DNA from: QHXW01 sp035297145
GTDB taxonomy: Bacteria; Acidobacteriota; Terriglobia; Bryobacterales; Bryobacteraceae
Length of the DNA stretch: 64,000 bases
Assembly: GCA_035297145.1 (NCBI GenBank)
Contig: DATGZN010000096.1
Coordinates: 1-64,000 of the forward strand
Direction: 5' to 3'
In this document: one piece after another, positions 53,250-63,197 of the stretch
Numbering within the stretch: the stretch's first letter is position 1
Layout of the letters: each line of letters begins with the position of its first letter
Made by a program: the position numbers and the translations under genes
The notes under the pieces: generated by a model
What the model saw: only the letters and a program-made list of their open reading frames with translations
The model's database searches: none
Told to the model about the DNA's origin: nothing

Positions 53250-56200
53250 GTCCTTCGCGGACATTCATCCTTCGGCCGGTGGCCACGTCTCTGCTGATGG
53301 TTGGCATTCTGCTGGTAGGCACGGTGGCTTACAAGCAGTTGCCGGTATCGGCGCTGCCGGAGGTGGATTACCCGACCATCCAGGTAGTTACGTTCTATCC
53401 CGGCGCAAGCCCGGACGTCATGGTGTCGGCGGTGACGGCGCCGCTGGAGCGCCAGTTCGGCCAAGTGCCCGGACTGCAGCAGATGACTTCTACCAGCTCC
53501 GATGGAAGCTCGGTCATCACACTGCAGTTCAACCTGAGCCTGAATATAGACGTTGCCGAACAGGAAGTGCAGCAATCCATCAATGCTTCCGGGACCTTCC
53601 TGCCCGCCGACCTGCCCACACCGCCGATCTACAGCAAGATCAATCCCGCGGATACGCCGATTCTCACGCTGGCGCTCACATCGACAACAATGCCGCTGTC
53701 GAAAGTGGAGGATCTGGCAGATACGCGCCTCGCGCCAAAAATCTCGCAGCTTCCGGGCGTGGGCCTGGTCAGCATCAGCGGCGGCCAGAAGCCCGCTGTG
53801 CGCATCCAGGCGAATCCTACCGCATTGGCGTCGGCCGGCCTGAATCTCGAGGATCTCCGCAGCGCGTTAGCCGCGGCCAACGTGAACCAGGCAAAAGGAA
53901 ACTTTGACGGCGCGCATCAGGCTTATACCATCGGCGCGAACGATCAATTACTCACGAGCGCCGACTATGCCGCACTGATCGTTGCATACCGCAACGGCGC
54001 GCCCGTGAAACTGACGGATGTGGCCACGGTTTCCGACGACACGGAGAACGTCCGCCAGGCCGCCTGGATGAACGAAACGCCCGCCGTCATCATGAACGTG
54101 CAGCGGCAGCCGGGCGCCAACATCATCGCCGTGGTGGACCGCATCAAGCTGGTTTTGCCCCAACTGCAGACTTCGCTGCCCTCATCAATTCAGGTCAAAA
54201 TCCTGACGGACCGGACGACGACCATTCGGGCCTCGGTCGAAGACGTGGAATTCGAGCTGATGCTGACCGTCGCGTTGGTAGTGATGGTCATGTTCTTATT
54301 TCTGCGGAGCCTGTACGCAACCGTAATTCCCAGCGTGGCGGTGCCTCTTTCGCTGGTGGGAACGTTCGGGGTGATGTACCTGCTCGGCTACAGCTTGAAC
54401 AACCTTTCTCTGATGGCGCTCACGATTTCGACGGGCTTCGTGGTGGATGACGCCATCGTCATGATCGAAAACATCTCACGCTTCATCGAGGAGGGTGAGC
54501 GGCCGCTGCAGGCAGCGCTAAAGGGCGCTGAGCAGATCGGCTTCACCATCATCTCGCTGACCATCTCGCTGATCGCCGTGCTCATCCCGCTGCTGTTTAT
54601 GGGGGATATCGTCGGCCGCCTGTTCCGCGAATTCGCGGTGACGCTCGCGGTGACCATTCTGGTCTCGGCGGCAGTTTCCTTGACCCTGACGCCGATGATG
54701 TGCGCCAAGCTGCTGAAGCACACTCCGGAAGGGCAGCAGGGACGCTTCTACCACGCCTCCGAACATGCCTTCAACAGCATCATCGCCCTTTACGGCAAGA
54801 CGCTTACGTGGGTTCTGCGCCACCAGACCATGACGCTGCTGGTAGCGGTCGCCACGCTGGCGCTGACGATCGTCATGTTCATCTATATCCCCAAGGGTTT
54901 CTTCCCCATCCAGGATACAGGCGTGATTCAAGGTGTTTCGGAAGCAGAGCAAACTATTTCGTTCAAGGCGATGGCCGAACGGCAGCAGCAACTCGACAAA
55001 GTGATTTTGCGAGATCCGGCCGTCGAGAGTCTTTCCTCGTTCATTGGCATTGACGGCACCAATACGACTTTGAACAGCGGGCGCATTCAGATCAATCTGA
55101 AACCTCTTAACGAGCGCAAGATCAACGCGAGCGACGTGATTCGCCGGCTACAGCCGGCGCTGGCCGAGGTAACGGGCATCACGCTGTTCATGCAGCCGGT
55201 GCAAGATATCACGGTAGAGGATCGCGTCAGCCGTACCCAGTTCCAGTACACGCTGGAGGATCCCAATGTCGCGGAGCTCAATACCTACGCTCCGCGAATG
55301 CTGGAAAGCTTGCAGAAGCTGCCCGAACTGCGCGACGTGGCTAGTGACCAGCAAGTGGGCGGGCTCCGTACCAGGCTGGTGTACGACCGCGACACCGCGT
55401 CTCGCCTGGGCATCACTCCGTCGATGATCGACAACACGCTCTACGACGCCTATGGCCAGCGTCAGGTATCCACGATGTTCACGCAGTTGAACCAGTACCA
55501 CGTAATCCTGGAGGTGAATCCCACCTTCCAGCGGGACCCGTCGGACCTGCGCAATCTTTATATTCGTTCGTCGTCTGGATCGGGGGGATCCGCTGGTCTG
55601 GTTTCGGGCGGCTCGGCGAGCACGATCCTTTTCGGGCCTTCCAGCTCGTCCACCAGCACGTCGCTCGCTCCTGGATCCAGCGTATCCACGGGCGCGACTT
55701 CCTCGGCGTTGTCCGGATCATCTAATGCGGCGAGCACGGCCTTCGCCGGCACGGCTGCGTCCTCTCAGGTGTTTGGCAACGGAAGCCAGGTACCGCTCGG
55801 CGCCTTCACCCACCTCGAGCAGACCACTGTTCCGATCACGGTGAATCACCAGGGGCAGTTTCCCGTGGTCACACTATCCTTCAACCTGGCTCCGGACGCT
55901 TCGCTGGGCGATGCGGTCGACGCGGTCAACAAGGTCCGGCAGGAGATCGGCCTGCCCGCCAGCATTCAGGCGGAGTTTCAGGGCACAGCCGAGGCATTCC
56001 AGGCTTCGCTCGCGAACGAGCCGGTGCTGATTCTGGCGGCATTGATCACGGTCTACATCGTGCTGGGCGTGTTGTATGAGAGCTACATCCATCCCATAAC
56101 GATCCTGTCCACGCTGCCTTCGGCGGGCGTGGGCGCGCTCCTAGCCCTCTACATCTGCCGCAACGACTTCAGTGTGATCGCGCTGATTGGCATCGTGCTC

Positions 56201-56563
56201 CTGATCGGCATCGTGAAGAAGAACGGCATCATGATGATCGACTTCGCGCTGGAGGCCGAACGCAAAGGTGGCAAGCCGCCGGAAGAAGCGATTTTTCAGG
56301 CCTGCTTGTTGCGCTTCCGCCCCATCATGATGACCACTCTGGCGGCGCTACTCGGCGGTCTTCCCCTGGCGCTGGGCACCGGTACTGGCTCGGAGCTGCG
56401 GCGGCCCTTGGGCATCACCATGGTCGGCGGTCTCATTCTCAGCCAGATGCTGACTCTCTACACCACGCCCGTGATTTACCTCTGGTTCGACCGTCTGGCG
56501 CGGCGATTCGGTACCTCTTCTTCCGCAAGCCAGGAAGGACCCGAACTGGTTCCGGTGGACTGA
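53246..56563 (+). CDS. mdtB: RND efflux permease, MdtB-like, with Ser/Gly-rich insertion
   Basis: A 1105-aa proton-driven pump with twelve membrane helices and two large periplasmic loops. TM4 has the proton-relay pair in GFVVDDAIVMIENI. It forms a heterotrimer with the next gene product in enteric homologues. A region of about 70 residues (near 773-848, bases 55564-55790) is rich in Ser, Gly, Ala and Thr and interrupts the IRSSSG to SQVPLGAF junction in the second periplasmic loop; the sister permease lacks it. Overlap of four bases with mdtA. 1105 aa is longer than the usual 1040 because of that insertion. Confidence 0.92.
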   Translation: MSPSRTFILRPVATSLLMVGILLVGTVAYKQLPVSALPEVDYPTIQVVTFYPGASPDVMVSAVTAPLERQFGQVPGLQQMTSTSSDGSSVITLQFNLSLNIDVAEQEVQQSINASGTFLPADLPTPPIYSKINPADTPILTLALTSTTMPLSKVEDLADTRLAPKISQLPGVGLVSISGGQKPAVRIQANPTALASAGLNLEDLRSALAAANVNQAKGNFDGAHQAYTIGANDQLLTSADYAALIVAYRNGAPVKLTDVATVSDDTENVRQAAWMNETPAVIMNVQRQPGANIIAVVDRIKLVLPQLQTSLPSSIQVKILTDRTTTIRASVEDVEFELMLTVALVVMVMFLFLRSLYATVIPSVAVPLSLVGTFGVMYLLGYSLNNLSLMALTISTGFVVDDAIVMIENISRFIEEGERPLQAALKGAEQIGFTIISLTISLIAVLIPLLFMGDIVGRLFREFAVTLAVTILVSAAVSLTLTPMMCAKLLKHTPEGQQGRFYHASEHAFNSIIALYGKTLTWVLRHQTMTLLVAVATLALTIVMFIYIPKGFFPIQDTGVIQGVSEAEQTISFKAMAERQQQLDKVILRDPAVESLSSFIGIDGTNTTLNSGRIQINLKPLNERKINASDVIRRLQPALAEVTGITLFMQPVQDITVEDRVSRTQFQYTLEDPNVAELNTYAPRMLESLQKLPELRDVASDQQVGGLRTRLVYDRDTASRLGITPSMIDNTLYDAYGQRQVSTMFTQLNQYHVILEVNPTFQRDPSDLRNLYIRSSSGSGGSAGLVSGGSASTILFGPSSSSTSTSLAPGSSVSTGATSSALSGSSNAASTAFAGTAASSQVFGNGSQVPLGAFTHLEQTTVPITVNHQGQFPVVTLSFNLAPDASLGDAVDAVNKVRQEIGLPASIQAEFQGTAEAFQASLANEPVLILAALITVYIVLGVLYESYIHPITILSTLPSAGVGALLALYICRNDFSVIALIGIVLLIGIVKKNGIMMIDFALEAERKGGKPPEEAIFQACLLRFRPIMMTTLAALLGGLPLALGTGTGSELRRPLGITMVGGLILSQMLTLYTTPVIYLWFDRLARRFGTSSSASQEGPELVPVD

Positions 56564-56566
56564 GCC

Positions 56567-59500
56567 ATGAATATCTCCAAACCATTCATTCACCGGCCCG
56601 TGGCCACTACGCTGCTCACTCTCGCCGTAGCGCTATCGGGAGCCGTTGCGTTCCGCCTGCTGCCCGTCTCGCCGCTACCTCGTGTGGATTTTCCCACCAT
56701 CTCGGTCTCGGCGCAGCTTCCCGGTGCGAGTCCCGAAACCATGGCTTCCTCCGTGGCCACTCCGCTGGAGCGCCAGTTCGGCCGCATCGCGGGCATCACC
56801 GAGATGACTTCGGCCAGCTACCTGGGAACCTGCAGTGTCACGCTGCAATTCGATTTGAATCGCAATATCGACGCCGCGGCGCGTGATGTGCAGGCCGCCA
56901 TTAACGCCGCTGCCGGTTACCTGCCGGCGAATTTGCCGATGCATCCGACGTATCGCAAAATCAATCCGGCCGACTCTCCGATTTTCATGATGGCCCTAAC
57001 ATCGAGTGTGCTCGACAAAGGCCATATGTATGACGCGGCGTCGACGATCATGGCCCAAAAGCTGGCGCAGGTGAAGGGCGTCGGACAGGTGTTCGCGTGG
57101 GGCAGTGCCCTGCCCGGTGTGCGGCTGGAACTGAACCCGATGGCCTTGAACAAGTACGGAATCGGCCTCGAGGGTGTTCGGGGCGTGCTGGCTGCCGCTA
57201 ATGCCAACACTCCCAAAGGGCATTTTGACGACACCCACCACATGTGGGAAGTCGGCGCCAACGATCAGTTGTTCAAGGCCAAGGACTACCAGCCACTGCT
57301 GGTTACCTACCATAACGGATCCGCAGTGCGCGTGTCCGACATTGGCCGTGCCGAGGATTCCGTCGAAGATATTCGGAACGCTGGATACGCAAACGGCCAG
57401 CCCTCGGTGATGTTGGCCATCTTCCGCCAACCGAACGCCAATATTATCGACACCGTGGACCGCATCCGCGCGCTTCTTCCCCAGCTTGAAGCCGAGATTC
57501 CTCAGACCATCAAGATCAACGTGGGCCTGGACCAAACGATGTCCATCCGTGCTTCGGTGCATGAGGTGGAGAAAGCGTTATCGATCTCGGTGATGCTGGT
57601 GATCCTGGTGGTCTTCGTGTTCCTCAGAAGCGTCCGGACTACCATCATTCCCAGCGTTGCCGTACCGGTATCGCTTGTTGGCACGTTCGGCGTGATGTAC
57701 CTGTTCGGCTACAGCATCGACAATCTATCGCTGATGGCATTGACGATCTCGACGGGCTTCGTGGTGGACGACGCCATCGTGGTCATCGAGAACATTACGC
57801 GCTATCTCGAGCAGGGCATGCGTCCCATGACCGCGGCGTTGCGCGGCGCACGGGAGATCGGCTTCACCGTGCTCAGCATCAGTGTTTCGCTGATCGCCGT
57901 GTTTATTCCGTTATTGATGATGGGCGGTATTGTGGGCCGCCTGTTCCGCGAATTTGCGGTGACCTTGTCGGTTGCCATTACCGTCTCGCTGGCTGTTTCC
58001 CTCACGACCACGCCGATGATGTGTGCCTACATGCTGAAAGAGCACACTGCCCATGGCCGGCTCTACCGCGTGAGTGAGCGCGCCTTCAACTGGATTATTG
58101 AGATGTACGGCCGGACGCTTTCTCGTGTGCTGCGGCACCCGGCCCTCACACTCGCCGTGCTGCTCGGGACAATGGGGCTCAACGTTTATTTGTTCATCCA
58201 TACGCCCAAGGGATTCTTTCCGCAGCAGGATGGCGGGCGGCTCATGGGTCAGATAATCGCCGACCAGGACACTTCCTTCCAGACCATGCAGAAGCTGCTG
58301 CTGCGGATGGGCAAGATCGTTCAGGACGATCCCGCGATCGATGTGGTCAACGCGTCCACCGGCGGCGGCGGCGGCGGCGGATCCAGCACCAACACGGCGC
58401 GCCTCTTCATCTCCTTGAAACCGCTGGCGGAACGAAAAATCAGCGCGGATTATGTAATCGCACGGCTGAGACCGAAACTTGCCACGATACCCGGTGCGAC
58501 GCTTTACCTGCAAGCATCGCAGGATATCCGGGTGGGCGGGCGTGGAAGCAGTGCCCTCTATCAGTTCACCATGCGCGGTGACAATCTGCAGGATCTGACC
58601 AACTACGGCCCGCGCATGCTGGAGGCTTTGCGCAAGGTCCCGCTAATCACGGACGTAAACACGGATCAGCAGAACAACGGACTGCAGTCCATCCTGGAGA
58701 TCGATCGCGCTACGGCGGCGCGCTTCGGTATCTCGCCGCAACTGATCGACAACACGCTTTACGATGCCTTCGGCCAGCGCCAGGTATCGACCATGTATAC
58801 AGGGCTGAACCAATATCACGTGGTGATGGAGGCCGCGCCAGAATTTGGGCAGACTCCGGAGACCTTGAGCGAAATCTATGTGAAATCGCCGGCTGGCCAG
58901 GAGGTTCCGTTGAGCGCCATCACCCGCTACGTGCCAGCTACCGCCCCGTTGGCGGTGAACCACCAGGGTCTGGCTCCGGCAGTAACGATTTCCTTCAATC
59001 TAACGCCGGGCGTCGCACTGGGGGATGCGGTGGTGGCGATTGAGGAAACAGCCGCCAAGGTGGGACTTCCTTCAACCATACACAGCGCCTTTGCCGGTAC
59101 GGCCCAAGCCTATCAGGATTCACTCAGCAACGAGCCGCTGCTGATCGCGGCCGCGTTGGGCGCGGTGTACATTGTCCTGGGAGTTTTGTACGAGAGCTTC
59201 ATCCATCCCATTACGATCCTCTCCACGCTGCCATCGGCGGGAGTCGGCGCGCTACTGGCCCTGATGATCTGCCGCATGGACCTTAGCATCATCGCCATGA
59301 TCGGCATCATTCTGTTGATCGGCATCGTCAAGAAAAACGCCATCATGATGATCGACTTTGCGCTTGCCGCCGAGCGCAACGAACATAAGAGCTCGCGCGA
59401 TGCGATTTACGAGGCTTGTTTGTTGCGCTTCCGTCCCATTCTGATGACCACGATGGCCGCATTGCTGGGAGCGCTGCCACTGGCTCTCGGCACGGGCGTG

Positions 59501-59680
59501 GGCTCGGAACTGCGCCGGCCCTTGGGGATCACCATAATCGGCGGGCTCATTGTCAGCCAGTTACTCACTCTTTATACGACCCCTGTCGTTTATCTGTTTC
59601 TCGACCGTTTGCAGGTGCGCTGGAGCCGCTCTCATATTCCCGAAACCGGCGGAAGCGAACCGGTCGGCTCGGAGGCATAG
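56567..59680 (+). CDS. mdtC: RND efflux permease, MdtC-like
   Basis: A 1037-aa RND permease and probable heterotrimer partner of the preceding protein, of normal length. The TM4 motif GFVVDDAIVVIENI is intact, and the C-terminal GSELRRPLGITIIGGLIVSQLLTLYTTPVVYLFLDRL matches. In place of the short linker seen in the sister protein there is a Gly run (TGGGGGGGSSTN) encoded by six consecutive GGC/GGX codons at about 58360-58382. It starts three bases after the mdtB stop. Proton-coupled drug export is inferred. Confidence 0.93.
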   Translation: MNISKPFIHRPVATTLLTLAVALSGAVAFRLLPVSPLPRVDFPTISVSAQLPGASPETMASSVATPLERQFGRIAGITEMTSASYLGTCSVTLQFDLNRNIDAAARDVQAAINAAAGYLPANLPMHPTYRKINPADSPIFMMALTSSVLDKGHMYDAASTIMAQKLAQVKGVGQVFAWGSALPGVRLELNPMALNKYGIGLEGVRGVLAAANANTPKGHFDDTHHMWEVGANDQLFKAKDYQPLLVTYHNGSAVRVSDIGRAEDSVEDIRNAGYANGQPSVMLAIFRQPNANIIDTVDRIRALLPQLEAEIPQTIKINVGLDQTMSIRASVHEVEKALSISVMLVILVVFVFLRSVRTTIIPSVAVPVSLVGTFGVMYLFGYSIDNLSLMALTISTGFVVDDAIVVIENITRYLEQGMRPMTAALRGAREIGFTVLSISVSLIAVFIPLLMMGGIVGRLFREFAVTLSVAITVSLAVSLTTTPMMCAYMLKEHTAHGRLYRVSERAFNWIIEMYGRTLSRVLRHPALTLAVLLGTMGLNVYLFIHTPKGFFPQQDGGRLMGQIIADQDTSFQTMQKLLLRMGKIVQDDPAIDVVNASTGGGGGGGSSTNTARLFISLKPLAERKISADYVIARLRPKLATIPGATLYLQASQDIRVGGRGSSALYQFTMRGDNLQDLTNYGPRMLEALRKVPLITDVNTDQQNNGLQSILEIDRATAARFGISPQLIDNTLYDAFGQRQVSTMYTGLNQYHVVMEAAPEFGQTPETLSEIYVKSPAGQEVPLSAITRYVPATAPLAVNHQGLAPAVTISFNLTPGVALGDAVVAIEETAAKVGLPSTIHSAFAGTAQAYQDSLSNEPLLIAAALGAVYIVLGVLYESFIHPITILSTLPSAGVGALLALMICRMDLSIIAMIGIILLIGIVKKNAIMMIDFALAAERNEHKSSRDAIYEACLLRFRPILMTTMAALLGALPLALGTGVGSELRRPLGITIIGGLIVSQLLTLYTTPVVYLFLDRLQVRWSRSHIPETGGSEPVGSEA

Positions 59681-59684
59681 CAGC

Positions 59685-59969
59685 ATGTTCACCATCAGGG
59701 TGCTGCCAGACCCATCGGGGGCGAGGACATTAGCGCTCGCCGGTAGTATTGGCGCCGACTCAGTCCAGAAGATTGACCAGCTCATTAAGGACGTCCGGCA
59801 GACGCGGGGCCCGGTTGTGCTCGACATGGGCGAAGTGACGTTAATGGACCGGGTCGCCGCGCGCTTCCTCGCGCGCCAGCAGAAGCGCGGTGTCGCACTT
59901 GTCAATTGCCCCGGATACATCGCGCATTGGATTTCACAAGAAACGGCTGCTCATGAATCTCATAAGTAA
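59685..59969 (+). CDS. STAS/anti-sigma-antagonist-like small protein
   Basis: A 94-aa protein. ATG 59685 begins MFTIRVLPDPSGARTLALAGSIGADSVQKIDQLIKDVRQTRGPVVLDMGEVTLMDRVAARFLARQQ, a pattern resembling the STAS fold (strand, helix, strand, with VVLDMGEVTLMDRVAARFL as the conserved segment). The usual phosphorylatable Ser after LDMxxV is Asp/Arg here (LMDRVA), so phospho-control may be lost. It is placed between the second permease and the outer-membrane factor and overlaps the latter by 17 bases, so it is part of the efflux operon. Why an efflux operon carries it is unknown. Confidence 0.72.
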   Translation: MFTIRVLPDPSGARTLALAGSIGADSVQKIDQLIKDVRQTRGPVVLDMGEVTLMDRVAARFLARQQKRGVALVNCPGYIAHWISQETAAHESHK

Positions 59970-61440
59970 CACTAACCATCCCGGCACTTATCGCGCCCTC
60001 GTGCTCACGGGCGTGCTGCTCGTTTCCAACGCCTGCATGGTGGGACCGAAATATCAGCGGCCCACCGCCCCGGCGCCCACCGCGTACAAGGAGCCACCGC
60101 CCAGCGGCTGGAAGGAAGCGCAGCCTAGCGACGGCGCAATTCGCGGCAAATGGTGGGAGATCTACAACGACGCGCAGCTCAACTCCCTCGAAGAACAGGT
60201 CAGCATCTCCAATCAGAACGTGCGGCTCGCTGAAGCGCAATTCCAAGAGGCGAAAGCGGCGGTGCGCATCGCGCGGTCCGCTTTGTTTCCGACCGTGAGC
60301 GCCGCGCCCTCCATCATCAGCACGCGAACGCCCTCGCAGGTCGTGGGCAGCGTGCAGGGCGGCACCAAAGTGTCTCCGCACGGTTTCTACTCACTGCCTC
60401 TTGACGCGTCCTATACGGCCGACCTCTGGGGAAGTATCCGGCGCAGCATCGCCGCCAGTACGGCCAACGCGCAGGTATCCGCCGCCGATCTGGAGAACGC
60501 CAAGCTAACGTTTCAGGCGGAGCTGGCCTCGGATTATTTCCAGCTTCACGGATTGGATGGAGACGCCGCATTGCTGGCCGACGCAGTGAGATCATATGCG
60601 GAATTCCTGACGCTTACGCGGAACCGCTATGCCGGCGGCGTGGCATCTCTCGGTGACGTGGCGCAGGCGGAGACGCAGCTCGAAACCACCCGCGGGCAGT
60701 TGGTGGAGGTCGGCGTCCAGCGCGCGCAATTCGAGCACGCGATCGCCATTCTGATCGGCAAGCCGCCTTCCGAATTCTCCATTTCCGTGGCCACGTTAAC
60801 GACGCCCCCTCCAGCTATTCCGATCGGCGTCCCATCCACTCTGTTGGAGCGGCGGCCCGATATCGCCGCCAATGAACGGCAGGTAGCTGCCGCAAACGAA
60901 CAGATCGGCATCGCCAAAGCCGCCTTTTATCCCACGCTGACACTCAGTGGGTCGGCCGGCCTCGAAAGTGCCGACTTTCTTAAGTGGCTCACGTGGCCCA
61001 GCCGCTTCTGGTCCGTGGGACCACAGTTGGCCGAGACGCTCTTCGATGCGGGCAAGCGCCATGCCCAGGTTTCTCAGGCGGAAGCCGCCTATGACGCTAC
61101 TGTGGATACGTACCGTCAGACCGTGTTAACCGCCCTCCAGCAGGTTGAAGACAACCTTTCGGCATTGCGCATACTCGCTGAAGAAGCTGAAGTCACAGAC
61201 CGGGCCGTGAAGGCCGCCCGTCAGTCATTGGACATATCCACCGATCAATACAGGGGCGGAATCGTGGCCTACTTGCAAGTAATCACTGCACAGACCGCAT
61301 GGCTTACCGAGCAAAGAGTCGCGGTCGATCTTCTCACTCGCCGCATGACCACGAGCGTGTCTCTCATCCAGGCGTTGGGAGGCGGATGGGATGCTTCCCA
61401 GCTCCCGAAATCGGCGGACATTATGGCGGCCAACAAGTGA
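59953..61440 (+). CDS. Outer-membrane efflux lipoprotein, NodT/OprM type
   Basis: A 495-aa TolC-family protein that completes the efflux pump. ATG 59953 is used, giving a signal with a lipobox-like VSNAC and Cys28 as lipidation site. Then come the family signature MVGPKYQRPTAPAP, KWWEIYNDAQLNSLEEQVSISNQNV and two repeats of coiled-coil and barrel halves (LTRNRYAGGVASLGDVAQAETQL and DISTDQYRGGIVAYLQVITAQ). It overlaps the STAS gene by 17 bases. With MdtABC it would form a tripartite export channel. Confidence 0.92.
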   Translation: MNLISNTNHPGTYRALVLTGVLLVSNACMVGPKYQRPTAPAPTAYKEPPPSGWKEAQPSDGAIRGKWWEIYNDAQLNSLEEQVSISNQNVRLAEAQFQEAKAAVRIARSALFPTVSAAPSIISTRTPSQVVGSVQGGTKVSPHGFYSLPLDASYTADLWGSIRRSIAASTANAQVSAADLENAKLTFQAELASDYFQLHGLDGDAALLADAVRSYAEFLTLTRNRYAGGVASLGDVAQAETQLETTRGQLVEVGVQRAQFEHAIAILIGKPPSEFSISVATLTTPPPAIPIGVPSTLLERRPDIAANERQVAAANEQIGIAKAAFYPTLTLSGSAGLESADFLKWLTWPSRFWSVGPQLAETLFDAGKRHAQVSQAEAAYDATVDTYRQTVLTALQQVEDNLSALRILAEEAEVTDRAVKAARQSLDISTDQYRGGIVAYLQVITAQTAWLTEQRVAVDLLTRRMTTSVSLIQALGGGWDASQLPKSADIMAANK

Positions 61441-61469
61441 ACGGCCATGGGGATCCAACGGTCCGCCAC

Positions 61470-63092
61470 TTAGGGATGTGAGTCTCCCGACACTTTCTGC
61501 TTCTCGCCCGCCGGCAGTGCATCGTAGAGAGTGGTGAAGGCAGCGTTGGTCCAGCCGAATCCCACTTCGTTTGAGCTGTAGCCGAAATGGACCTCGCCGC
61601 TGAGATTCGAGGAGCGCCTGACTACGTCATATTTTTCCACGATGGTCCCGTGCTTCAAGAACTCTTGCGCCACGAGTGAAAGGAACTCGACGGAAGTCCG
61701 GTCTGCGTCCTCCTGGTATCCGTAGCGACGCAGCGCCGGAATCGCGATCATTTCAAGCGGCGCCCAGCCGAATGGCGCGTCCCATTGGCTGCCGCTCTGA
61801 TTCGAGCTGGTTTGTAATCCGCCAGGGCGCTCGAACTTGGAGAGGTTGCGCACTACCTGAGCGGCTTGCTCCTTGCTTGCGATTCCGGCCCAAAGTGGAT
61901 AGAAGGTCGTGAGGAACGGGTACCGGCGCACCGTGCCATGGACGAAGTTGTAGTCGTAATACAATCCGTCCTTCCCGTCCCACATGAGCCGATTGATGGT
62001 CGTGGCGCGATCGCGAGCTCGCTTCCGCCAGGTTGTTACTTCCTCTTCGCGGCCCAGAATATGCATGATTTCAGCGCTCTGGTTCTCCATCAGGTAGAGA
62101 AGCGAGTTCAGACAGACCGGATTGTAATGGATGATATCCGCGCTAAATGGACCGTACCGGTTCGAAGGATCGAAGCCGGACTCACGCATCGAGCGATCGG
62201 CCCGATAGAACAACGGTGTGAGCCGATCGGTTTTCGCGTCGTAGTATTCGCTGGCATCATAATCCGGGATCTGGTGCGTGCGGATGTATTCTTTGACGAG
62301 ATCGTAGTGAGTGCGGCCCTGCGCATCGCGCTCGGCGGACACCGACTCGGGGGCGGGGGTGTCGCCGAAGTCCCAGTAACGGGACAATCCGGTCTCGGTC
62401 GTCAGGTGAGGTTCGCTCATCCAGAAGCGGTAGTATTTCTCGATCGCGGGCACCGCATCGGCCAGCCATGCGCGGTCTTTGGTCTGCTCATAAACCGCAA
62501 GCAGCATTTGCGTCAGGAACGGCGGCTGCGAGCGGGTCAGATAGTAGGTGCGGTTGGCGTTCAGAATCTTGCCGTACTCGCGGATTTCATAAAGAAAATT
62601 GTCGGCCATATCTTTTGCGAGCGCCAGTTTGTTGTCGCGAAGCAGGCCAACCTGAATGAAGTAGCTATCCCAGCCGTACATCTCATTGAACCGGCCGCCG
62701 GGCACGACGTACGGCCGCGGCAAGTACAATAAATCCCCCTCCGTGAGTTTGGTCGGATCCTCCGGGAGCACGCGTATCTGAATCTTGCGGAAGTCCTCGG
62801 GTTTCATTTCTTGGGCCAACTGCTTTTCCACTCTCGGGAGATTCTCAGTACGGGAGATATAGACGGGCCACGGTCCGTGCGCCGATGGGAACTTCGGGTC
62901 GGGTGCTGCCACTGCGAGATCGTGATTCGAGCGCGTCAGGACCGCCCATGTGTGGTTGATGTAATCCAGAATGGATTCGGATTTCTGGCGCGGAGCAACC
63001 TGCGCGACGAGGCATGCAGCAGCGAGACCCGAGAGGCAGAGTGAGGCTAGCCTAACGGCTTGACGTCTCGTTTGGGGATGATGCGATGGCAC
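61470..63092 (-). CDS. treA: Periplasmic trehalase (GH37)
   Basis: Hydrolyses trehalose to two glucose. A 540-aa precursor beginning at GTG 63092 with a signal peptide (LASLCLSGLAAACLVAQV). GH37 signatures are intact: PGGRFNEMYGWDSYF and QWDAPFGWAP, and the Asp/Glu catalytic residues fall in the expected segments. The protein is full length. Convergent with the efflux operon; the 29-base gap between stops holds nothing recognised. It is downstream of the GH3 gene on the same strand, with 105 bases between. Confidence 0.94.
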   Translation of the reverse strand: MPSHHPQTRRQAVRLASLCLSGLAAACLVAQVAPRQKSESILDYINHTWAVLTRSNHDLAVAAPDPKFPSAHGPWPVYISRTENLPRVEKQLAQEMKPEDFRKIQIRVLPEDPTKLTEGDLLYLPRPYVVPGGRFNEMYGWDSYFIQVGLLRDNKLALAKDMADNFLYEIREYGKILNANRTYYLTRSQPPFLTQMLLAVYEQTKDRAWLADAVPAIEKYYRFWMSEPHLTTETGLSRYWDFGDTPAPESVSAERDAQGRTHYDLVKEYIRTHQIPDYDASEYYDAKTDRLTPLFYRADRSMRESGFDPSNRYGPFSADIIHYNPVCLNSLLYLMENQSAEIMHILGREEEVTTWRKRARDRATTINRLMWDGKDGLYYDYNFVHGTVRRYPFLTTFYPLWAGIASKEQAAQVVRNLSKFERPGGLQTSSNQSGSQWDAPFGWAPLEMIAIPALRRYGYQEDADRTSVEFLSLVAQEFLKHGTIVEKYDVVRRSSNLSGEVHFGYSSNEVGFGWTNAAFTTLYDALPAGEKQKVSGDSHP

Positions 63093-63197
63093 AGGGCTTT
63101 ATCGTACTTCAGGCGGACGAGGAAAGGAATGACCAGGAGCAAAAGCAGAGCAGCCGGGCCGTGGTGAGCTAGTCTAAGCCGTGACAAACACCATTTC

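Noticed and set aside
51708..53264. 518-codon open frame on the minus strand opposite the membrane-fusion gene
   Set aside because: It is a shadow of the real plus-strand mdtA gene; the translation is rich in His, Arg and Leu and has no family resemblance.
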